DNA of 64,000 nucleotides from CAVVSD01 sp963837655. Its GTDB lineage: Bacteria; Actinomycetota; Thermoleophilia; Solirubrobacterales; Solirubrobacteraceae. How positions within the stretch are numbered: the stretch's first letter is position 1; each line of letters begins with the position of its first letter. The stretch covers positions 62,001-126,000 of the forward strand of contig CAWIOK010000003.1 of assembly GCA_963837655.1 (NCBI GenBank), read 5' to 3'. Positions 8,181-17,857 of this stretch are shown one piece after another. The notes under the pieces are model-generated. The model worked only from the letters and a program-made list of their open reading frames with translations, did no database searches and was not told where the DNA came from. A program made the translations under genes and the position numbers.

Positions 8181-9347
8181 TCAGGCGTCCGCGAACCGGT
8201 CGTTCGGGCGGGCCGACGACGTGGTCGGGCGCGGGACCTGCCCCCCGCGCCGAACCGACAGGCGGGCTCCGCGCCCGCGGAGCAGGTGCCAGAGCGCGAG
8301 AAGCGTGGCGACGCCGACCGCCGCGACGAAGAGGGGCTCGGAGATGGACGCCGGCTCCGATCCGAGCAGCTGCGGCCACACGACGCCGGAGCCGACCGCG
8401 ATCATCGCCTGCCCGACGATCACCATGCCCATGGCACCCGTCCGCATCACGATGTCGCTGAACACCACGCCGGCCAGGAACATGACGAGCGTCAGGCGCA
8501 ACGAGTCGAATCCGAGGTAGCTGCACCCGAACAGGCATGCGGCGACCAACACGCCGGGCCGGCCGGCCGCGCGCTGGAGCGCCGTCTGCAGCACACCGCG
8601 GAACAACAGCGCCTCGGCCCCTCCCGCGAACACCAGGGCGATCACGGCGAGTGCGACGTCGCTGCCACTCGAGCCGCTCGGGGCGAGCGCCGGTGCCCCG
8701 GCTTCGTAGGCGAGCAGGCTGATGAGGTACCCGACGAGCAGCGCCAGCGGCCGCAGCGGCGAGCCGACGAGCGCCTCCGGCGGGATCTCCAGCACGGATG
8801 CGATGCGGAATGCCAGCCAGCAGCCGAGCACGCCGACGACGAGGATGACGATCGCGGGGCGGATGTCCGGCGAGTCGATCGCGATCGCGACCACGCGCAT
8901 GAGCGGCACGATCGCCAGCGCCCGCAGCGCGATGTTCAGGCGCCGCGCCCCGCGTGCGGCCGAGGGGTCCTCCGGCTCCCGCACCCCGACGAGCAGGACG
9001 GGGACCAGGACGGCCGCGACGATCGCGCCGACGAGGACGGAACCGAACGCGAGCACGACCTCCGCGCCGGCGACGGCGAGGACGGCGGCCGCGAGGATCA
9101 CGAGATCGCGCGCCCGTATCACGACGACGCCCGGGCCCTGGACGTACGTCGCGGCCAGCGAGTGCCGCCATGCGCCGCGCGCCACGATGGACGTGTCCAG
9201 CGAGCGGCGCGCACGTCGCCGCTCCAGCGAGTGACGGAGTTGCGCGAACACCCCCCTGCCGCTCCGGCGCGCGCCGCGCACGAGCGTCGCCAACGACCAG
9301 ACGCCCGCCGCGACGAGCGCGATGGCCAGGAACGCGAGCTCGCTCAT
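8181..9347 (-). CDS. CPBP family intramembrane protease-like membrane protein
   Basis: 388 residues with about eight to ten membrane helices. The segment 'GGAEALLFRGVLQTALQ' corresponds to CPBP (CAAX protease/bacteriocin-processing) motif 1, though the usual EExxxR is reduced to a single Glu followed by FRG. Later motifs are weak, so catalytic activity is uncertain. Role in this locus is unknown; CPBP proteins are often found in surface-polysaccharide loci. Its ATG overlaps the stop of the upstream glycosyltransferase (ATGA). It converges with the GH16 gene across 15 bases. Confidence 0.75.
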   Translation of the reverse strand: MSELAFLAIALVAAGVWSLATLVRGARRSGRGVFAQLRHSLERRRARRSLDTSIVARGAWRHSLAATYVQGPGVVVIRARDLVILAAAVLAVAGAEVVLAFGSVLVGAIVAAVLVPVLLVGVREPEDPSAARGARRLNIALRALAIVPLMRVVAIAIDSPDIRPAIVILVVGVLGCWLAFRIASVLEIPPEALVGSPLRPLALLVGYLISLLAYEAGAPALAPSGSSGSDVALAVIALVFAGGAEALLFRGVLQTALQRAAGRPGVLVAACLFGCSYLGFDSLRLTLVMFLAGVVFSDIVMRTGAMGMVIVGQAMIAVGSGVVWPQLLGSEPASISEPLFVAAVGVATLLALWHLLRGRGARLSVRRGGQVPRPTTSSARPNDRFADA

Positions 9348-10339
9348 GTCGTCGAGGCGCCGCGCGCCGTGCTCACGCGACCGAGCACGTACCCGGCGCT
9401 GGTCACCATCACGCCCGTGACGATCGCGACGGATCGGGCGATGCCGGCGACGTCGCCGCGCGCCGCGTCGGCGACGCCACGCGCCATCCCGCTCGGCAGG
9501 ACGCGCCGCACGTACCGGCGCTCGGTCTCCAGCGCGTCGGCCGACCCGGCCAGGTGCGCCACGGCGGCCTTCGAGCGCCCCTCCGCGAAGCAGCGCGACA
9601 GGAAGTACCGCGGAGTCGCCCGCGGCGCGCCCACGAAGTGGGTGACTGTCGCGTGCGGGTCATACACGATGTGACGGCCCGGCAGCTCACGCCGCGCCCG
9701 GATGCACAGCTCGGTCTCCTCGCAGCCGACCGGTAGCGTGCCGATGCGGCCGATCCCGTCCGGGAACCCGCCGACCTCGTCGAAGACCTCGCGCCGGAAC
9801 GACATGTTCGCGCCGATGACGTTGCGCACCGGGCTGCGCGCCGAGGGCATGCCGACGTAGGTGCAGCCGACGACCCAGTCGAACTCGGCCGGAAACCACG
9901 ACGGCCTCGTGTCCTCCCAGACGGGATCGACGCGACCCCCGACGGCCATGACGTCCGGGTCGCGGTACGACGCCAGCAGCCCGCCGAGCCACTCCGGCGC
10001 GGCGGCGGCGTCGTCATCCAGGAACGCGATGAGATCGCCGGTCGCGACAGCGATGCCGGAGTTGCGGGCGCCCGAGAGCCCGCGGGCGCCTCCGTTGGGA
10101 ACCACGCGCGCCGATGTGAGCTCACTGGTCGCGCGGTCGAGCAGCTCGGCGTTGTGGTCGACCACGACGATCGTCTCGAGTGCGGGATGGTCTTGGCGGT
10201 CGATCGAACGCACCGCCTCGACCAGCTGCTCCCACCGGTCGGCGGTGTACGCGCTGATGACGACGGACACGGTCGGGATCGAGGTGGGCGGCACGCTCTT
10301 CGTCACGATAAGGGAGCAATGCGGGATCGCGGACATCAT
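9344..10339 (-). CDS. Family 2 glycosyltransferase
   Basis: 331 residues. The GT-A fold is clear: 'VSVVISAYTADRW' opens the nucleotide-sugar-binding half, 'LSGARNSGIAVATGDLIAF' precedes the DDD metal motif (108-110), and 'GCEETELCIRARR' is the acceptor-side acidic motif with the catalytic base region. A C-terminal hydrophobic segment (about 298-318) suggests membrane attachment. It would add a sugar to a lipid-linked surface glycan; donor and acceptor are unknown. Translationally coupled to the CPBP gene. Confidence 0.85.
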   Translation of the reverse strand: MMSAIPHCSLIVTKSVPPTSIPTVSVVISAYTADRWEQLVEAVRSIDRQDHPALETIVVVDHNAELLDRATSELTSARVVPNGGARGLSGARNSGIAVATGDLIAFLDDDAAAAPEWLGGLLASYRDPDVMAVGGRVDPVWEDTRPSWFPAEFDWVVGCTYVGMPSARSPVRNVIGANMSFRREVFDEVGGFPDGIGRIGTLPVGCEETELCIRARRELPGRHIVYDPHATVTHFVGAPRATPRYFLSRCFAEGRSKAAVAHLAGSADALETERRYVRRVLPSGMARGVADAARGDVAGIARSVAIVTGVMVTSAGYVLGRVSTARGASTT

Positions 10340-10389
10340 TCGTCCGCCGGGCCCCAGCGCGGACGCGCCGGGCGTATCGTGCGGGATAC

Positions 10390-10632
10390 ATGACCTCGCT
10401 CCTCCCCGACGTCGTCAGCCACGCCGTGGATCAGCAGTCGGTGATGTCGACGACCGGGTCGTTCGGCGTCGTCGCGGTCATCCTGCTCATCGCGCTGCTC
10501 GTGCAGCTCGAGATGACGCGGACCCGGAACGAGCGGTCTCAGGCTCGGCGCGCGGTCGCCGCGCTCGCCGGCCCGCTCTTCGTCGCGGTGATCGTGGTGG
10601 TCAGCGCCCGGTTCACGACATTCATCGGCTGA
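10390..10632 (+). CDS. Small two-helix membrane protein of unknown function
   Basis: 80 residues from ATG 10390. Two hydrophobic segments (about 24-41 and 58-77) flank a basic, hydrophilic linker with several Arg, a plausible hairpin in the membrane. It is divergent from the GT2 gene at 10339 with a 50-base promoter gap and overlaps the convergent DUF1616-like gene by 11 bases. No family was recognised. Its reality rests on position, length and topology only. Confidence 0.5.
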   Translation: MTSLLPDVVSHAVDQQSVMSTTGSFGVVAVILLIALLVQLEMTRTRNERSQARRAVAALAGPLFVAVIVVVSARFTTFIG

Positions 10633-11272
10633 CGCCGGCGAGCGACGCCACGGCCGCGGCCACCGTCAGGCCGGCCAGGATCGCCAGCGAGGCGACCGGC
10701 GACCACGCTCCCGCGTAGAGCATCACGCCGGATATCAGCATGGCCAGCGCAAGGCTGAGGGCGATCACGAGCCCGACACCGGCCCAGCTGCGCGCAAGCC
10801 CCCAAAGGCGGAGGATCGCCCAGCCCGGCGCGATCGCGACGAACACCAGCACGACCACCGGCCGGACCGGGAACGTCCAATCGACGGCCTGCAGGGCCAC
10901 GGCGAGGACCGCGAGCACGATCAGCGAGAAGGAGACGGCCCGCGAGCCGGGGCGCCGCGCCGTCGTGAGATCGTCCGTATCGCGCGCGAACACGGTGTTG
11001 GTCTCCTCCACTGCGCGTTCCAGAGTCGAGAACAGCTCGGCCGTCGCCGACTGGCGCATCTCGCCGACCTCGATGCAGTGCCGGCCCACCTCGATCGCGC
11101 CCCATTCGTGGCCGTTCCGGGGCAGGTCCGAGATCACCTCGGCCAGCTGCGTCATCCACGCGTGCGAGATCTCGCCCTCGAGCGGGATCCTTGCGATCTC
11201 AGGGCCGAACTGCGCCGATTCCCACGCTACGTGTGCGTACGCTCTGGCACCGTTTGGCACAGGTCCGAGCAT
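10622..11272 (-). CDS. DUF1616-like membrane protein
   Basis: 216 residues. A roughly 110-residue hydrophilic N-terminal part is followed by four membrane helices (about 113-130, 136-152, 165-190 and 194-213). The pattern 'VFVAIAPGWAILRLWGL' followed by 'ALSLALAMLISGVMLYAGAW' matches the polytopic DUF1616-type segments common in actinobacterial polysaccharide loci. Biochemical role unknown. It lies downstream of the GMC oxidoreductase gene (27-base gap) on the same strand. Confidence 0.65.
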   Translation of the reverse strand: MLGPVPNGARAYAHVAWESAQFGPEIARIPLEGEISHAWMTQLAEVISDLPRNGHEWGAIEVGRHCIEVGEMRQSATAELFSTLERAVEETNTVFARDTDDLTTARRPGSRAVSFSLIVLAVLAVALQAVDWTFPVRPVVVLVFVAIAPGWAILRLWGLARSWAGVGLVIALSLALAMLISGVMLYAGAWSPVASLAILAGLTVAAAVASLAGVSR

Positions 11273-11299
11273 AGACGTCGGCTCGCGGTCCGCCGATCG

Positions 11300-12991
11300 T
11301 CATCTCGTCCGTCCGGCCCGCAGGTGGTCGGCGAGCCGCGTCGCGAGGACGACGATCGTGAACGTCGAGTTCGCCTGGCTCGACGTGACGAAGGTCGAGC
11401 TGCTCGCGATGTGCAGGTCGCGGAAGCCGTGCACCGCGAGATCCGCATCGACGACGCCGCCCTCCGGTGTTCGCGACATGCGCGTCGTGCCGGCCTGGTG
11501 AAAACCCCCGCCGATGCGCCGCCAGATCTCACCGGCGACGTCGGGCGATCCATACTCGAGACGCCCGACGCCCAGCCGCTGCAGATGGGCATCCCACTCC
11601 TCGTGCGCGCGGACCACGCCGTCGACGTCGTCGTCCGTGAAGCGCAGATCGATGCGCAGCTTCGGCACGCCGAGCCGGTCGCGATCGCCGCTCAACGTCA
11701 CGCGGCTGTCGCGATGCGGCAGGTGCTCCCCGTGGTACTGGAGCGGATACACGTTCTCGGGGCTGGGGACGAAGAACCCGGGCGCGCGCCGGCGCGGCAG
11801 GAACCGGTTGAACCCGAACCCCGCGACGAAGCGCGCCGTCGGGACCGCCTCCTGGACCAGGTTGCGCAGGTGCGCGCGGACCGGCCCGCGGACCGATTCG
11901 CCGTACGGCGCGCCGGGCACGTGGTGCCCGGTGAGCGACAGCCGCTGGGCGTCGGGCGCGAAGAGCCGTCCCGCAGGTGACGCCAGCGCGAGGTACGCGA
12001 ACGACAGCGGGCCGCTGCGGTGCGACGGGTCCGGCAGATCGGGGTTCGCCAGCCACGCGACGACGTTCGGCAGCCGGCGCTCGCGCTGGTGCTCGGCGGC
12101 GAAGGAGAGCCGCCGGCGCACGTACACGCCATCGATGTCGCGCCCGTAGCCGTACTGCGTCGCCGCCGGGGGCGTACCGAACCGCACGCGCGCCACGCCG
12201 CCCTCCACGTGGGCCATGTACCACCGCCCGAGATGGCCCGAGTGGTCACCGACCGCGGCGCCGCCCGGCCCGCGCGACGCGAGCATGAGGCGCGTCGTCT
12301 CCAGCCCTCCACACGCGAGCACGTAGGTGCGCCCTTGCGCCGTCACACGGCGCCCGTCGAGCGCGCGCGCCTCGAGATGGTGCACACGGGGCTCGCCCTC
12401 GTCGCAGACGATCTGCGTGCACGTCACGGAGGAGACAAGCCGGACGCGAGCCTCGTCTCGAAGGCGCTCTCCGTACTCGTGGCCGAAGTCCGTCGGGAGC
12501 GACCATCGCTCGAGCGCGGAGGCACGCACAGGGCCATCCCGCAGGCCAGGGACGATCGGCGGCAGCTCGGGCACCAGCGCCGCGTCGAACACGGCCCGCC
12601 CGCACCGGAACCAGTCGCACGCGCGCTGGAACCAGGGCAGCAGTTCGTCATGGCGCACCGGCCACTCGGCGTCCGTGACCCAGTCGCGAGGCTCGAAGTC
12701 GATCGGATCGAACGGCACGCACCGGCCGCCCCAGATGACGGACGTTCCGCCGACCTGGCGCCGCTCGGTCATGGACCCGGGGGCGTGGAGCTCGGGATCG
12801 GCGAGCACGGCGTCGGCGAGCTCCTGCGCACGAGGGTCCGGCGTCGACCGACCGCTCTCCAGCACGATGACGTCGATGCCCGCGGAAGCGAGCTCCAGCG
12901 CGGTGACGATCCCGGCTGGGCCCGCGCCGACGACGACGACATCGGCGCGCAGCTCGGTGCCGTCGGGGAGATCTAGGCCGTCGAGGATCAC
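11300..12991 (-). CDS. GMC-type FAD-dependent oxidoreductase
   Basis: About 563 residues from a GTG whose bases overlap the aldo/keto reductase stop (GTGA). The ADP-binding fold 'VVVVGAGPAGIVTALELASA' lies near the N-terminus, 'GGTSVIWGGRCVPFD' is the conserved FAD/substrate segment, and the C-terminus carries 'GGGFHQAGTTRMS' (candidate catalytic His) and 'HIASSSTFVTSSQANST'. Such enzymes oxidise alcohols or sugars. Coupling to an aldo/keto reductase and a glycosyltransferase suggests redox tailoring of a glycan or lipid-linked sugar; the substrate is unknown. The upstream extension of the frame overlaps the reductase and was dropped. Confidence 0.83.
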   Translation of the reverse strand: MILDGLDLPDGTELRADVVVVGAGPAGIVTALELASAGIDVIVLESGRSTPDPRAQELADAVLADPELHAPGSMTERRQVGGTSVIWGGRCVPFDPIDFEPRDWVTDAEWPVRHDELLPWFQRACDWFRCGRAVFDAALVPELPPIVPGLRDGPVRASALERWSLPTDFGHEYGERLRDEARVRLVSSVTCTQIVCDEGEPRVHHLEARALDGRRVTAQGRTYVLACGGLETTRLMLASRGPGGAAVGDHSGHLGRWYMAHVEGGVARVRFGTPPAATQYGYGRDIDGVYVRRRLSFAAEHQRERRLPNVVAWLANPDLPDPSHRSGPLSFAYLALASPAGRLFAPDAQRLSLTGHHVPGAPYGESVRGPVRAHLRNLVQEAVPTARFVAGFGFNRFLPRRRAPGFFVPSPENVYPLQYHGEHLPHRDSRVTLSGDRDRLGVPKLRIDLRFTDDDVDGVVRAHEEWDAHLQRLGVGRLEYGSPDVAGEIWRRIGGGFHQAGTTRMSRTPEGGVVDADLAVHGFRDLHIASSSTFVTSSQANSTFTIVVLATRLADHLRAGRTR

Positions 12992-13932
12992 TCGGTGAGC
13001 TCGTTCTCGGCCAGCGACGCGAGCGCGCTCGCGGCCTCGTCCATCGAGGTCGCGCCCGCGGCGGACACCGCCGTCGCGACACGCGTCGGACGCGTGGTGC
13101 TGAACAGCGTGATGCCCGCCGGGTTGCGCAGACGTGCGAGGCGGAGCAGGAGCGGGGCGACGGACTCCGGGTCGCCCAGGTCGTATCCGAACGCCTCGCG
13201 CCACGTCCCCCGCACCTCCGGGCGCTCGCGCATCCCGGTCGTGATCCGCGGCACCGCCGAGCCAAGGGTGCCGAACGTGATCCGCGTTTCCCCGATGTCG
13301 TCGCGCGATGGCTCGAAGACGTCGTCGCGGACCTGCACGACCAGCGGGCGCGTCGCGAAGGCCCGCGCGGTCGCGAGGGTCGGCCCCGGTTCGCCTGCGA
13401 CGCCCCACGCCCGGATGAGCCCCTGCCCGCGGGCGACTTCCAGGTACGCGGCGACGTCCTCGTCGACGCGGTCCGGCGCAGGATCGTGCAGGAGCAGCAA
13501 GTCGACGTGGTCGGTCCGCAGCGCCCGAAGGCTGCGCTCGAGGCTGGCCCGGGCCGATGCTGCGCCGTAGCCGAGCTCGTCGTAGAGCAACCCGCCTGCC
13601 GAGCCGGAGCTTGGGCCGGCCGCGCTCGCCCTCGCACGGGAACGTAGGCCGGGTCGCGCCTCCATCACGCGCCGCAGCGGGCCTTGGACCCGCCCGATGG
13701 CGCGGGCGGCCGGCGTCACGTCGATGCCGAACTTCGTCGCGATCATCACCCGATCCCGCCGCCCGGCAGCGAAGCTCCCGAGCTCGTGCTCCGCGGCGCC
13801 GAGGCCGTACATCGGCGCCACGTCGAAGTGCGTCACGCCTGCGTCGAGCGCCGCGTCAAGGACGCGCCGCCGCGCTCGTGCCGACCCGAGCCGGAACAGC
13901 TCGGCGCACCCGAAGCCGAGTTCCCCCGTCAC
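12988..13932 (-). CDS. Aldo/keto reductase
   Basis: About 314 residues from the GTG at 13932, which overlaps the upstream glycosyltransferase stop (GTGA). The AKR tetrad is visible: Asp and Tyr in 'HFDVAPMYG', Lys in 'IATKFG', His in 'LLLLHDP'. The barrel begins at 'ELGFGCAELF', which supports this start over the longer frame to 14022. NAD(P)H-dependent reduction of a carbonyl on a sugar or lipid precursor is likely but the substrate cannot be read. It is the middle gene of the coupled GT2-AKR-GMC unit. Confidence 0.83.
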   Translation of the reverse strand: MTGELGFGCAELFRLGSARARRRVLDAALDAGVTHFDVAPMYGLGAAEHELGSFAAGRRDRVMIATKFGIDVTPAARAIGRVQGPLRRVMEARPGLRSRARASAAGPSSGSAGGLLYDELGYGAASARASLERSLRALRTDHVDLLLLHDPAPDRVDEDVAAYLEVARGQGLIRAWGVAGEPGPTLATARAFATRPLVVQVRDDVFEPSRDDIGETRITFGTLGSAVPRITTGMRERPEVRGTWREAFGYDLGDPESVAPLLLRLARLRNPAGITLFSTTRPTRVATAVSAAGATSMDEAASALASLAENELTE

Positions 13933-15275
13933 GTCAGCCGGGAGCGGCGCCCGGCGCCGATCCGCCGCGCCTTGGGCAGGCCCTTCAGGTAGGCGAACGG
14001 GCCGTGTGCCACACCGAGCCACTCGACCCGCGTCAGCGCCGGGGGAAAGTGACCGGACTTCTTGTCGTTGCGCACAGAGGACCCCGCGAAGCCGTAGATC
14101 ACGCCGCGCGGCACGGTCCGGACGAACCCAGGGATGAGCCCCGGCCGCACCGCGAGGCAGCGGACGAGATGCGCGCTCAGGCCGATGCCGTGCCAGTAGA
14201 TCTGGCGCTCGAGCTCGGCGTACGTCCGGCGGTGCTCGTGGTAGACGATCGCGCTGGGCTCGAAGGCGAGGCGATGCCCGCGGACGAGCGCGTCGAAGAA
14301 GGCCGACAGATCCTCACCCGAGCTGCTGCGATCCGAGCCCAGCGGCCAGACCGGGGTGAGCGTGTCCAGCCGCAGGTCGAACCCGTCGATCTCCCTGAGC
14401 ACCTCGCTCCGCCACGCCATGCTCACCCCCGCGCCGATCTTGCCGGTGGCGTACGGGAGCAGCGAGCCTGGCTCCGACGGGAGGTCGAGCCCGATCTTCC
14501 TCGGCTCGAGACCGTCGGTGAATCCTCCCGACTCCTCGAACCAGACCTGCGCAGGCGTGCGCAGCTCCATCGGAAACGCGACGCCGGTGACGCAGGCGAC
14601 GCGCGGGTCGTCGAAGCGGGCGACGAGCTCGGCCAGCCAGAAGCGGTCGACCCTGACGTCGTCGTCGGTGAAGGCCAGGATGCTGCCGCCCGCCTCGGAG
14701 ATCCCGCGGTTGAGCGCGAAAGACCGGCGCTCCGCGCCGACGTGCGTGTAGCGCACCTCGGGGAAGTGGTCGCGGACGAGCTCGGCGGTCTCCGGCCCCG
14801 GTGACCCGTCGACGACGAGCACCTCCACGTTCGGGTAGCTGAGCTCTCGCAGGGAGGCAAGCGTGCGCCCGAGGATGTCGGCGCGGTTGCGGGTGCAGAT
14901 GATGACGCTGGCCGGCGGGCCGTCGCGGATCACCGCCTCGCGCGCCTGGATGCACGGCGGATCCTCGGCGGCCGGGAGCCCGGCCGGGTCGAGCCCGTCC
15001 ACCGCCGGCAAACCGTCGGCGCGCAGGTGCGCGTTCAGGTCGTCGCCCAGCGCCGACCAGATCTCCCGCGCGCACTCCGCAGGGCCGAGCTGATCGCCGG
15101 GGATGTCGACGTCCAGGACGCCGACGGTCTTCGTGTGCAGCCGGACGACGAAGCGCACGCTGCCGTAGCGCAGGCCGTCCTCGCCGACGGCCGGGACGGC
15201 CGGCATCGGGCCACTCGCCTCGACCTCGACGACTGCGATCGGGAAGAAGCCGTCGACCTGCCCTTCGTGATCCAT
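13929..15275 (-). CDS. Family 2 glycosyltransferase with N-terminal extension
   Basis: 448 residues from ATG 15275. The first 115 or so residues form a domain without a recognised family. It is followed by a GT-A domain: 'ASVIICTRNRADILGRTL' start, 'RRSFALNRGISEAGGSILAF' and the TDDDVR metal site, then 'GEDLSAFFDALVRGHRL'. First gene of the coupled GT2-AKR-GMC unit and divergent from the second GH16 gene. Donor sugar unknown. Confidence 0.84.
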   Translation of the reverse strand: MDHEGQVDGFFPIAVVEVEASGPMPAVPAVGEDGLRYGSVRFVVRLHTKTVGVLDVDIPGDQLGPAECAREIWSALGDDLNAHLRADGLPAVDGLDPAGLPAAEDPPCIQAREAVIRDGPPASVIICTRNRADILGRTLASLRELSYPNVEVLVVDGSPGPETAELVRDHFPEVRYTHVGAERRSFALNRGISEAGGSILAFTDDDVRVDRFWLAELVARFDDPRVACVTGVAFPMELRTPAQVWFEESGGFTDGLEPRKIGLDLPSEPGSLLPYATGKIGAGVSMAWRSEVLREIDGFDLRLDTLTPVWPLGSDRSSSGEDLSAFFDALVRGHRLAFEPSAIVYHEHRRTYAELERQIYWHGIGLSAHLVRCLAVRPGLIPGFVRTVPRGVIYGFAGSSVRNDKKSGHFPPALTRVEWLGVAHGPFAYLKGLPKARRIGAGRRSRLT

Positions 15276-15386
15276 CCTGGATCCGCTCGTGCGCAACCTT
15301 GCCACCGGCGTAGCGTACCTCCGCCGTCCGTCGAGAGCAGCGCATCCGCAGTCGTGTGCGTCCCGCAGCGCTCCGATCGGAAGAGC

Positions 15387-16682
15387 ATGGGCCACGCGAG
15401 ACGACTCGCCGCCGCGCTCCTCGCCTCCGCCGGCGTCGTGCTCGCGGCGAACGCAACGGCAGCGGACGCCGCGCCGTCGCGCGCCGGGGAGGTCGGGCTC
15501 CGCGCGATGGGGCGGGGCCGCGTGGCGCTGCACCTGGCCCCGTCGCTGCGCAGCGATCGGCTGCGGGTCACGCTCGACGGCCGACCCGTGCGCGTCGCCC
15601 GGCGCCCGGCGCGGTTCTCGCTCCCCGACCTCGCCGGCTCGACGGCCTGGCACCGCCTCGTCGTCCGCGGCCGCAAGGCGACCGCCGCCACCCGCTTCGC
15701 CATCGGCGCGCACGACGGCGCCGACGCCCCGACGCTCGTCCTCAGCGCGGCGCCCGAGCGCCGGACGGCGTCGAGGCGAGCCTCCTTCGCCTACAGCGCG
15801 AGCGGTGGCACAGTGACCTGCACGCTCGATGGCACGCCCGTTGCCTGCTCCTCACGCCGGGCGACCGCGATCGTCGCGCCGGGCCGCCACACTGCACGTG
15901 TGCGTGCGCGCAAGGGGGGAGGCTCCGCGAGCCTGAGCTGGACCTGGTCTGTCACCGGCGACGCCGCCGCCGACCCGAAGGCGGCGGCGCCGGCATCGGC
16001 CCTGCAATCGCCCGCGCCGACGCTCCCGGATCGGCCCGCCGCGTGGCGTCTGATGCTCGCCGACGACTTCGACGGCAGCTCACTCGACATGTCCACCTGG
16101 CTCCCCTACGGCCCGAACTGGCCGGGGCACGACGGCAACGGCATCCGCGACGGCAGCGCCATCTCCGTCGGCGGCGGGATGCTCACCATCACCGCGCAGA
16201 TGCGCAGCGGATCGCTCGTCTCCGGCGCGATCGCGAGCTATCTCAACTTCGCCTACGGCCGGGTCGAGTTCCGGGTCCGCACGGACGCCGACCCGTCCCA
16301 GGCCACCAGCGGGGTCGTGCTGCTCTGGCCTCAGGACGACCGCGACTGGCCGTCCGCCGGGGAGTACGACATCTACGAGACCGGCACGCGTCCGGACCGC
16401 GCGACGTTCGACTCGTTCGTGCACTACGGCGCAGACAACCGCCAGCACTGGCTCGGCCATCCGGCCGACGCGACCGCGTGGCACGACATGGCGATGGACT
16501 GGACGCCGGACGGGATCAGCATCTACCGCGACGGCGTCCTCGCCGGCACGATCGACGACCCCCAGGCGATCTCGGCCTCGCCGCACCACGTCTGCGTCCA
16601 GCTCGACGCGTTCCGGACGCTCATGGGAAGCCCGGTCAGGATGCAGGTGGATCACCTTCGGGTGTACGGCTCGGGCGGCTGA
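15387..16682 (+). CDS. Secreted GH16 family glycoside hydrolase
   Basis: 431 residues from ATG 15387. Signal peptide (about 1-29, 'RRLAAALLASAGVVLAANA'), an Ala/Arg-rich N-terminal region with Ig-like strands (about 118-190), a proline-rich linker and a GH16 domain (about 218-431). The catalytic ExDxxE is intact as EYDIYE (E326, D328, E331). Like the gene at 6864 it is probably secreted and acts on a beta-glucan or galactan; two divergent GH16 genes in one locus suggest linkage-specific processing of the exported polymer. The start is set by the signal peptide. Confidence 0.86.
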   Translation: MGHARRLAAALLASAGVVLAANATAADAAPSRAGEVGLRAMGRGRVALHLAPSLRSDRLRVTLDGRPVRVARRPARFSLPDLAGSTAWHRLVVRGRKATAATRFAIGAHDGADAPTLVLSAAPERRTASRRASFAYSASGGTVTCTLDGTPVACSSRRATAIVAPGRHTARVRARKGGGSASLSWTWSVTGDAAADPKAAAPASALQSPAPTLPDRPAAWRLMLADDFDGSSLDMSTWLPYGPNWPGHDGNGIRDGSAISVGGGMLTITAQMRSGSLVSGAIASYLNFAYGRVEFRVRTDADPSQATSGVVLLWPQDDRDWPSAGEYDIYETGTRPDRATFDSFVHYGADNRQHWLGHPADATAWHDMAMDWTPDGISIYRDGVLAGTIDDPQAISASPHHVCVQLDAFRTLMGSPVRMQVDHLRVYGSGG

Positions 16683-16711
16683 TCCGTTTTGTAGGCTCGG
16701 CCGACCGAGGA

Positions 16712-17851
16712 ATGCGCGTCGCGCTGATCCCCCATCGCTATCCGCCGCATCTCGGAGGCATCGAGCGCTACGCGGAGGAGCTCGCCCGGGGTCTCGCTCG
16801 CCGTGGGGTCGACGTGGACGTCCTCACGCCGGAGCCTGACGCGTCCCTCCCCGCCGTCGTCAAAGACGGCAACCTCACGGTCCACCGGTTCCACGAGCCG
16901 TTCTCGGTCCCCCGGTACGCGAACGCCCCGGCGCTGGCCCGGCGCCTGCGGGCCGGGCTCGAGAGCTACGACATCGTCCACGTCCTCAACTACCACGAGC
17001 TCGTGCCGCTCCTTGCGGCGTTCGGCAACCCGCGGCGGCTGGTCGTCACGCCCTTCTACCACCCGCCGGCCGGCGGACGCGCCGCGCCGACCCTGCGCCG
17101 CCTGCACCGCGCCGTTGCTGTGCCGGCGACGCGTCGAGCCGACCAGATCATCTGCATCTCGAGCGCTGAGGCGGAGGCGTTCGTCCACGAGGTCCCCGGC
17201 ATCGCCGACCGCGTCGCGGTGATCCCGGCCGGCGTCGACGTCGACGCGATCCGACGGGCCGAGCCGTGGAACGTCACGAGCCCCGTCGTCCTCAGCGTAG
17301 GGCGGCTCGTGGGGTACAAGCGCGTCGCACGCGTGATCGAGTCGGTCGCCCTCGTCGGCGAAGAGGTCGACCTCGTCGTGATCGGCGATGGGCCGGAGGC
17401 GCCCGCCTTGCGCGCGCAGGCCCAGAGCGCGGGGGTCGCGGCGCGCTTCACGGGGCGGCTGAGCGACGACGACGTCCGCCGCTGGCTCCGGAGCGCGACG
17501 GTCGTCGTCACGATGTCCGACCGCGAGTCCTTCGGGCTCACGGTGCTCGAGGCGGCCGCGGCCGGCGCGCGCGTCGTGGCGAGCGACATCCCCGCGCATC
17601 GCGAGACCGCCGCGCTCGGCGGTGCCGGCCGCAGCGAGATCGTCGCCTACGCGGACGGAGCCGAGCTTCTCAGCGCGGCGATCGCGCGCGCGATCGCCGA
17701 AGGTCGCCCACGGGCGGAGGCCCAGGACATCCCGACATGGGAAGGGATGGCGGACGAGATGGCCGAGGCGTACGCGACGGTCGCGAGACGCCCCGGCCGT
17801 GCGCGACGCCGAGCGCGCCGCCGCGCAGGTTCGGGCGCCGGCCCGACCTGA
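16712..17851 (+). CDS. Family 4 glycosyltransferase
   Basis: 379 residues from ATG 16712. GT-B fold: 'IPHRYPPHLGGIERYAEELA' is the N-terminal acceptor loop, 'VVLSVGRLVGYKRV' starts the donor domain, and the Glu-rich donor motif is 'SDRESFGLTVLEAAAAG' (ExFGxxxxE). The C-terminus is very Arg-rich. It would transfer a hexose from a nucleotide sugar to the growing glycan. The 29-base gap after GH16 contains TAGGCT, a possible -10 element, so it may have its own promoter. It converges with the next gene, leaving six bases between stops. Confidence 0.85.
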   Translation: MRVALIPHRYPPHLGGIERYAEELARGLARRGVDVDVLTPEPDASLPAVVKDGNLTVHRFHEPFSVPRYANAPALARRLRAGLESYDIVHVLNYHELVPLLAAFGNPRRLVVTPFYHPPAGGRAAPTLRRLHRAVAVPATRRADQIICISSAEAEAFVHEVPGIADRVAVIPAGVDVDAIRRAEPWNVTSPVVLSVGRLVGYKRVARVIESVALVGEEVDLVVIGDGPEAPALRAQAQSAGVAARFTGRLSDDDVRRWLRSATVVVTMSDRESFGLTVLEAAAAGARVVASDIPAHRETAALGGAGRSEIVAYADGAELLSAAIARAIAEGRPRAEAQDIPTWEGMADEMAEAYATVARRPGRARRRARRRAGSGAGPT

Positions 17852-17857
17852 CCGGCG

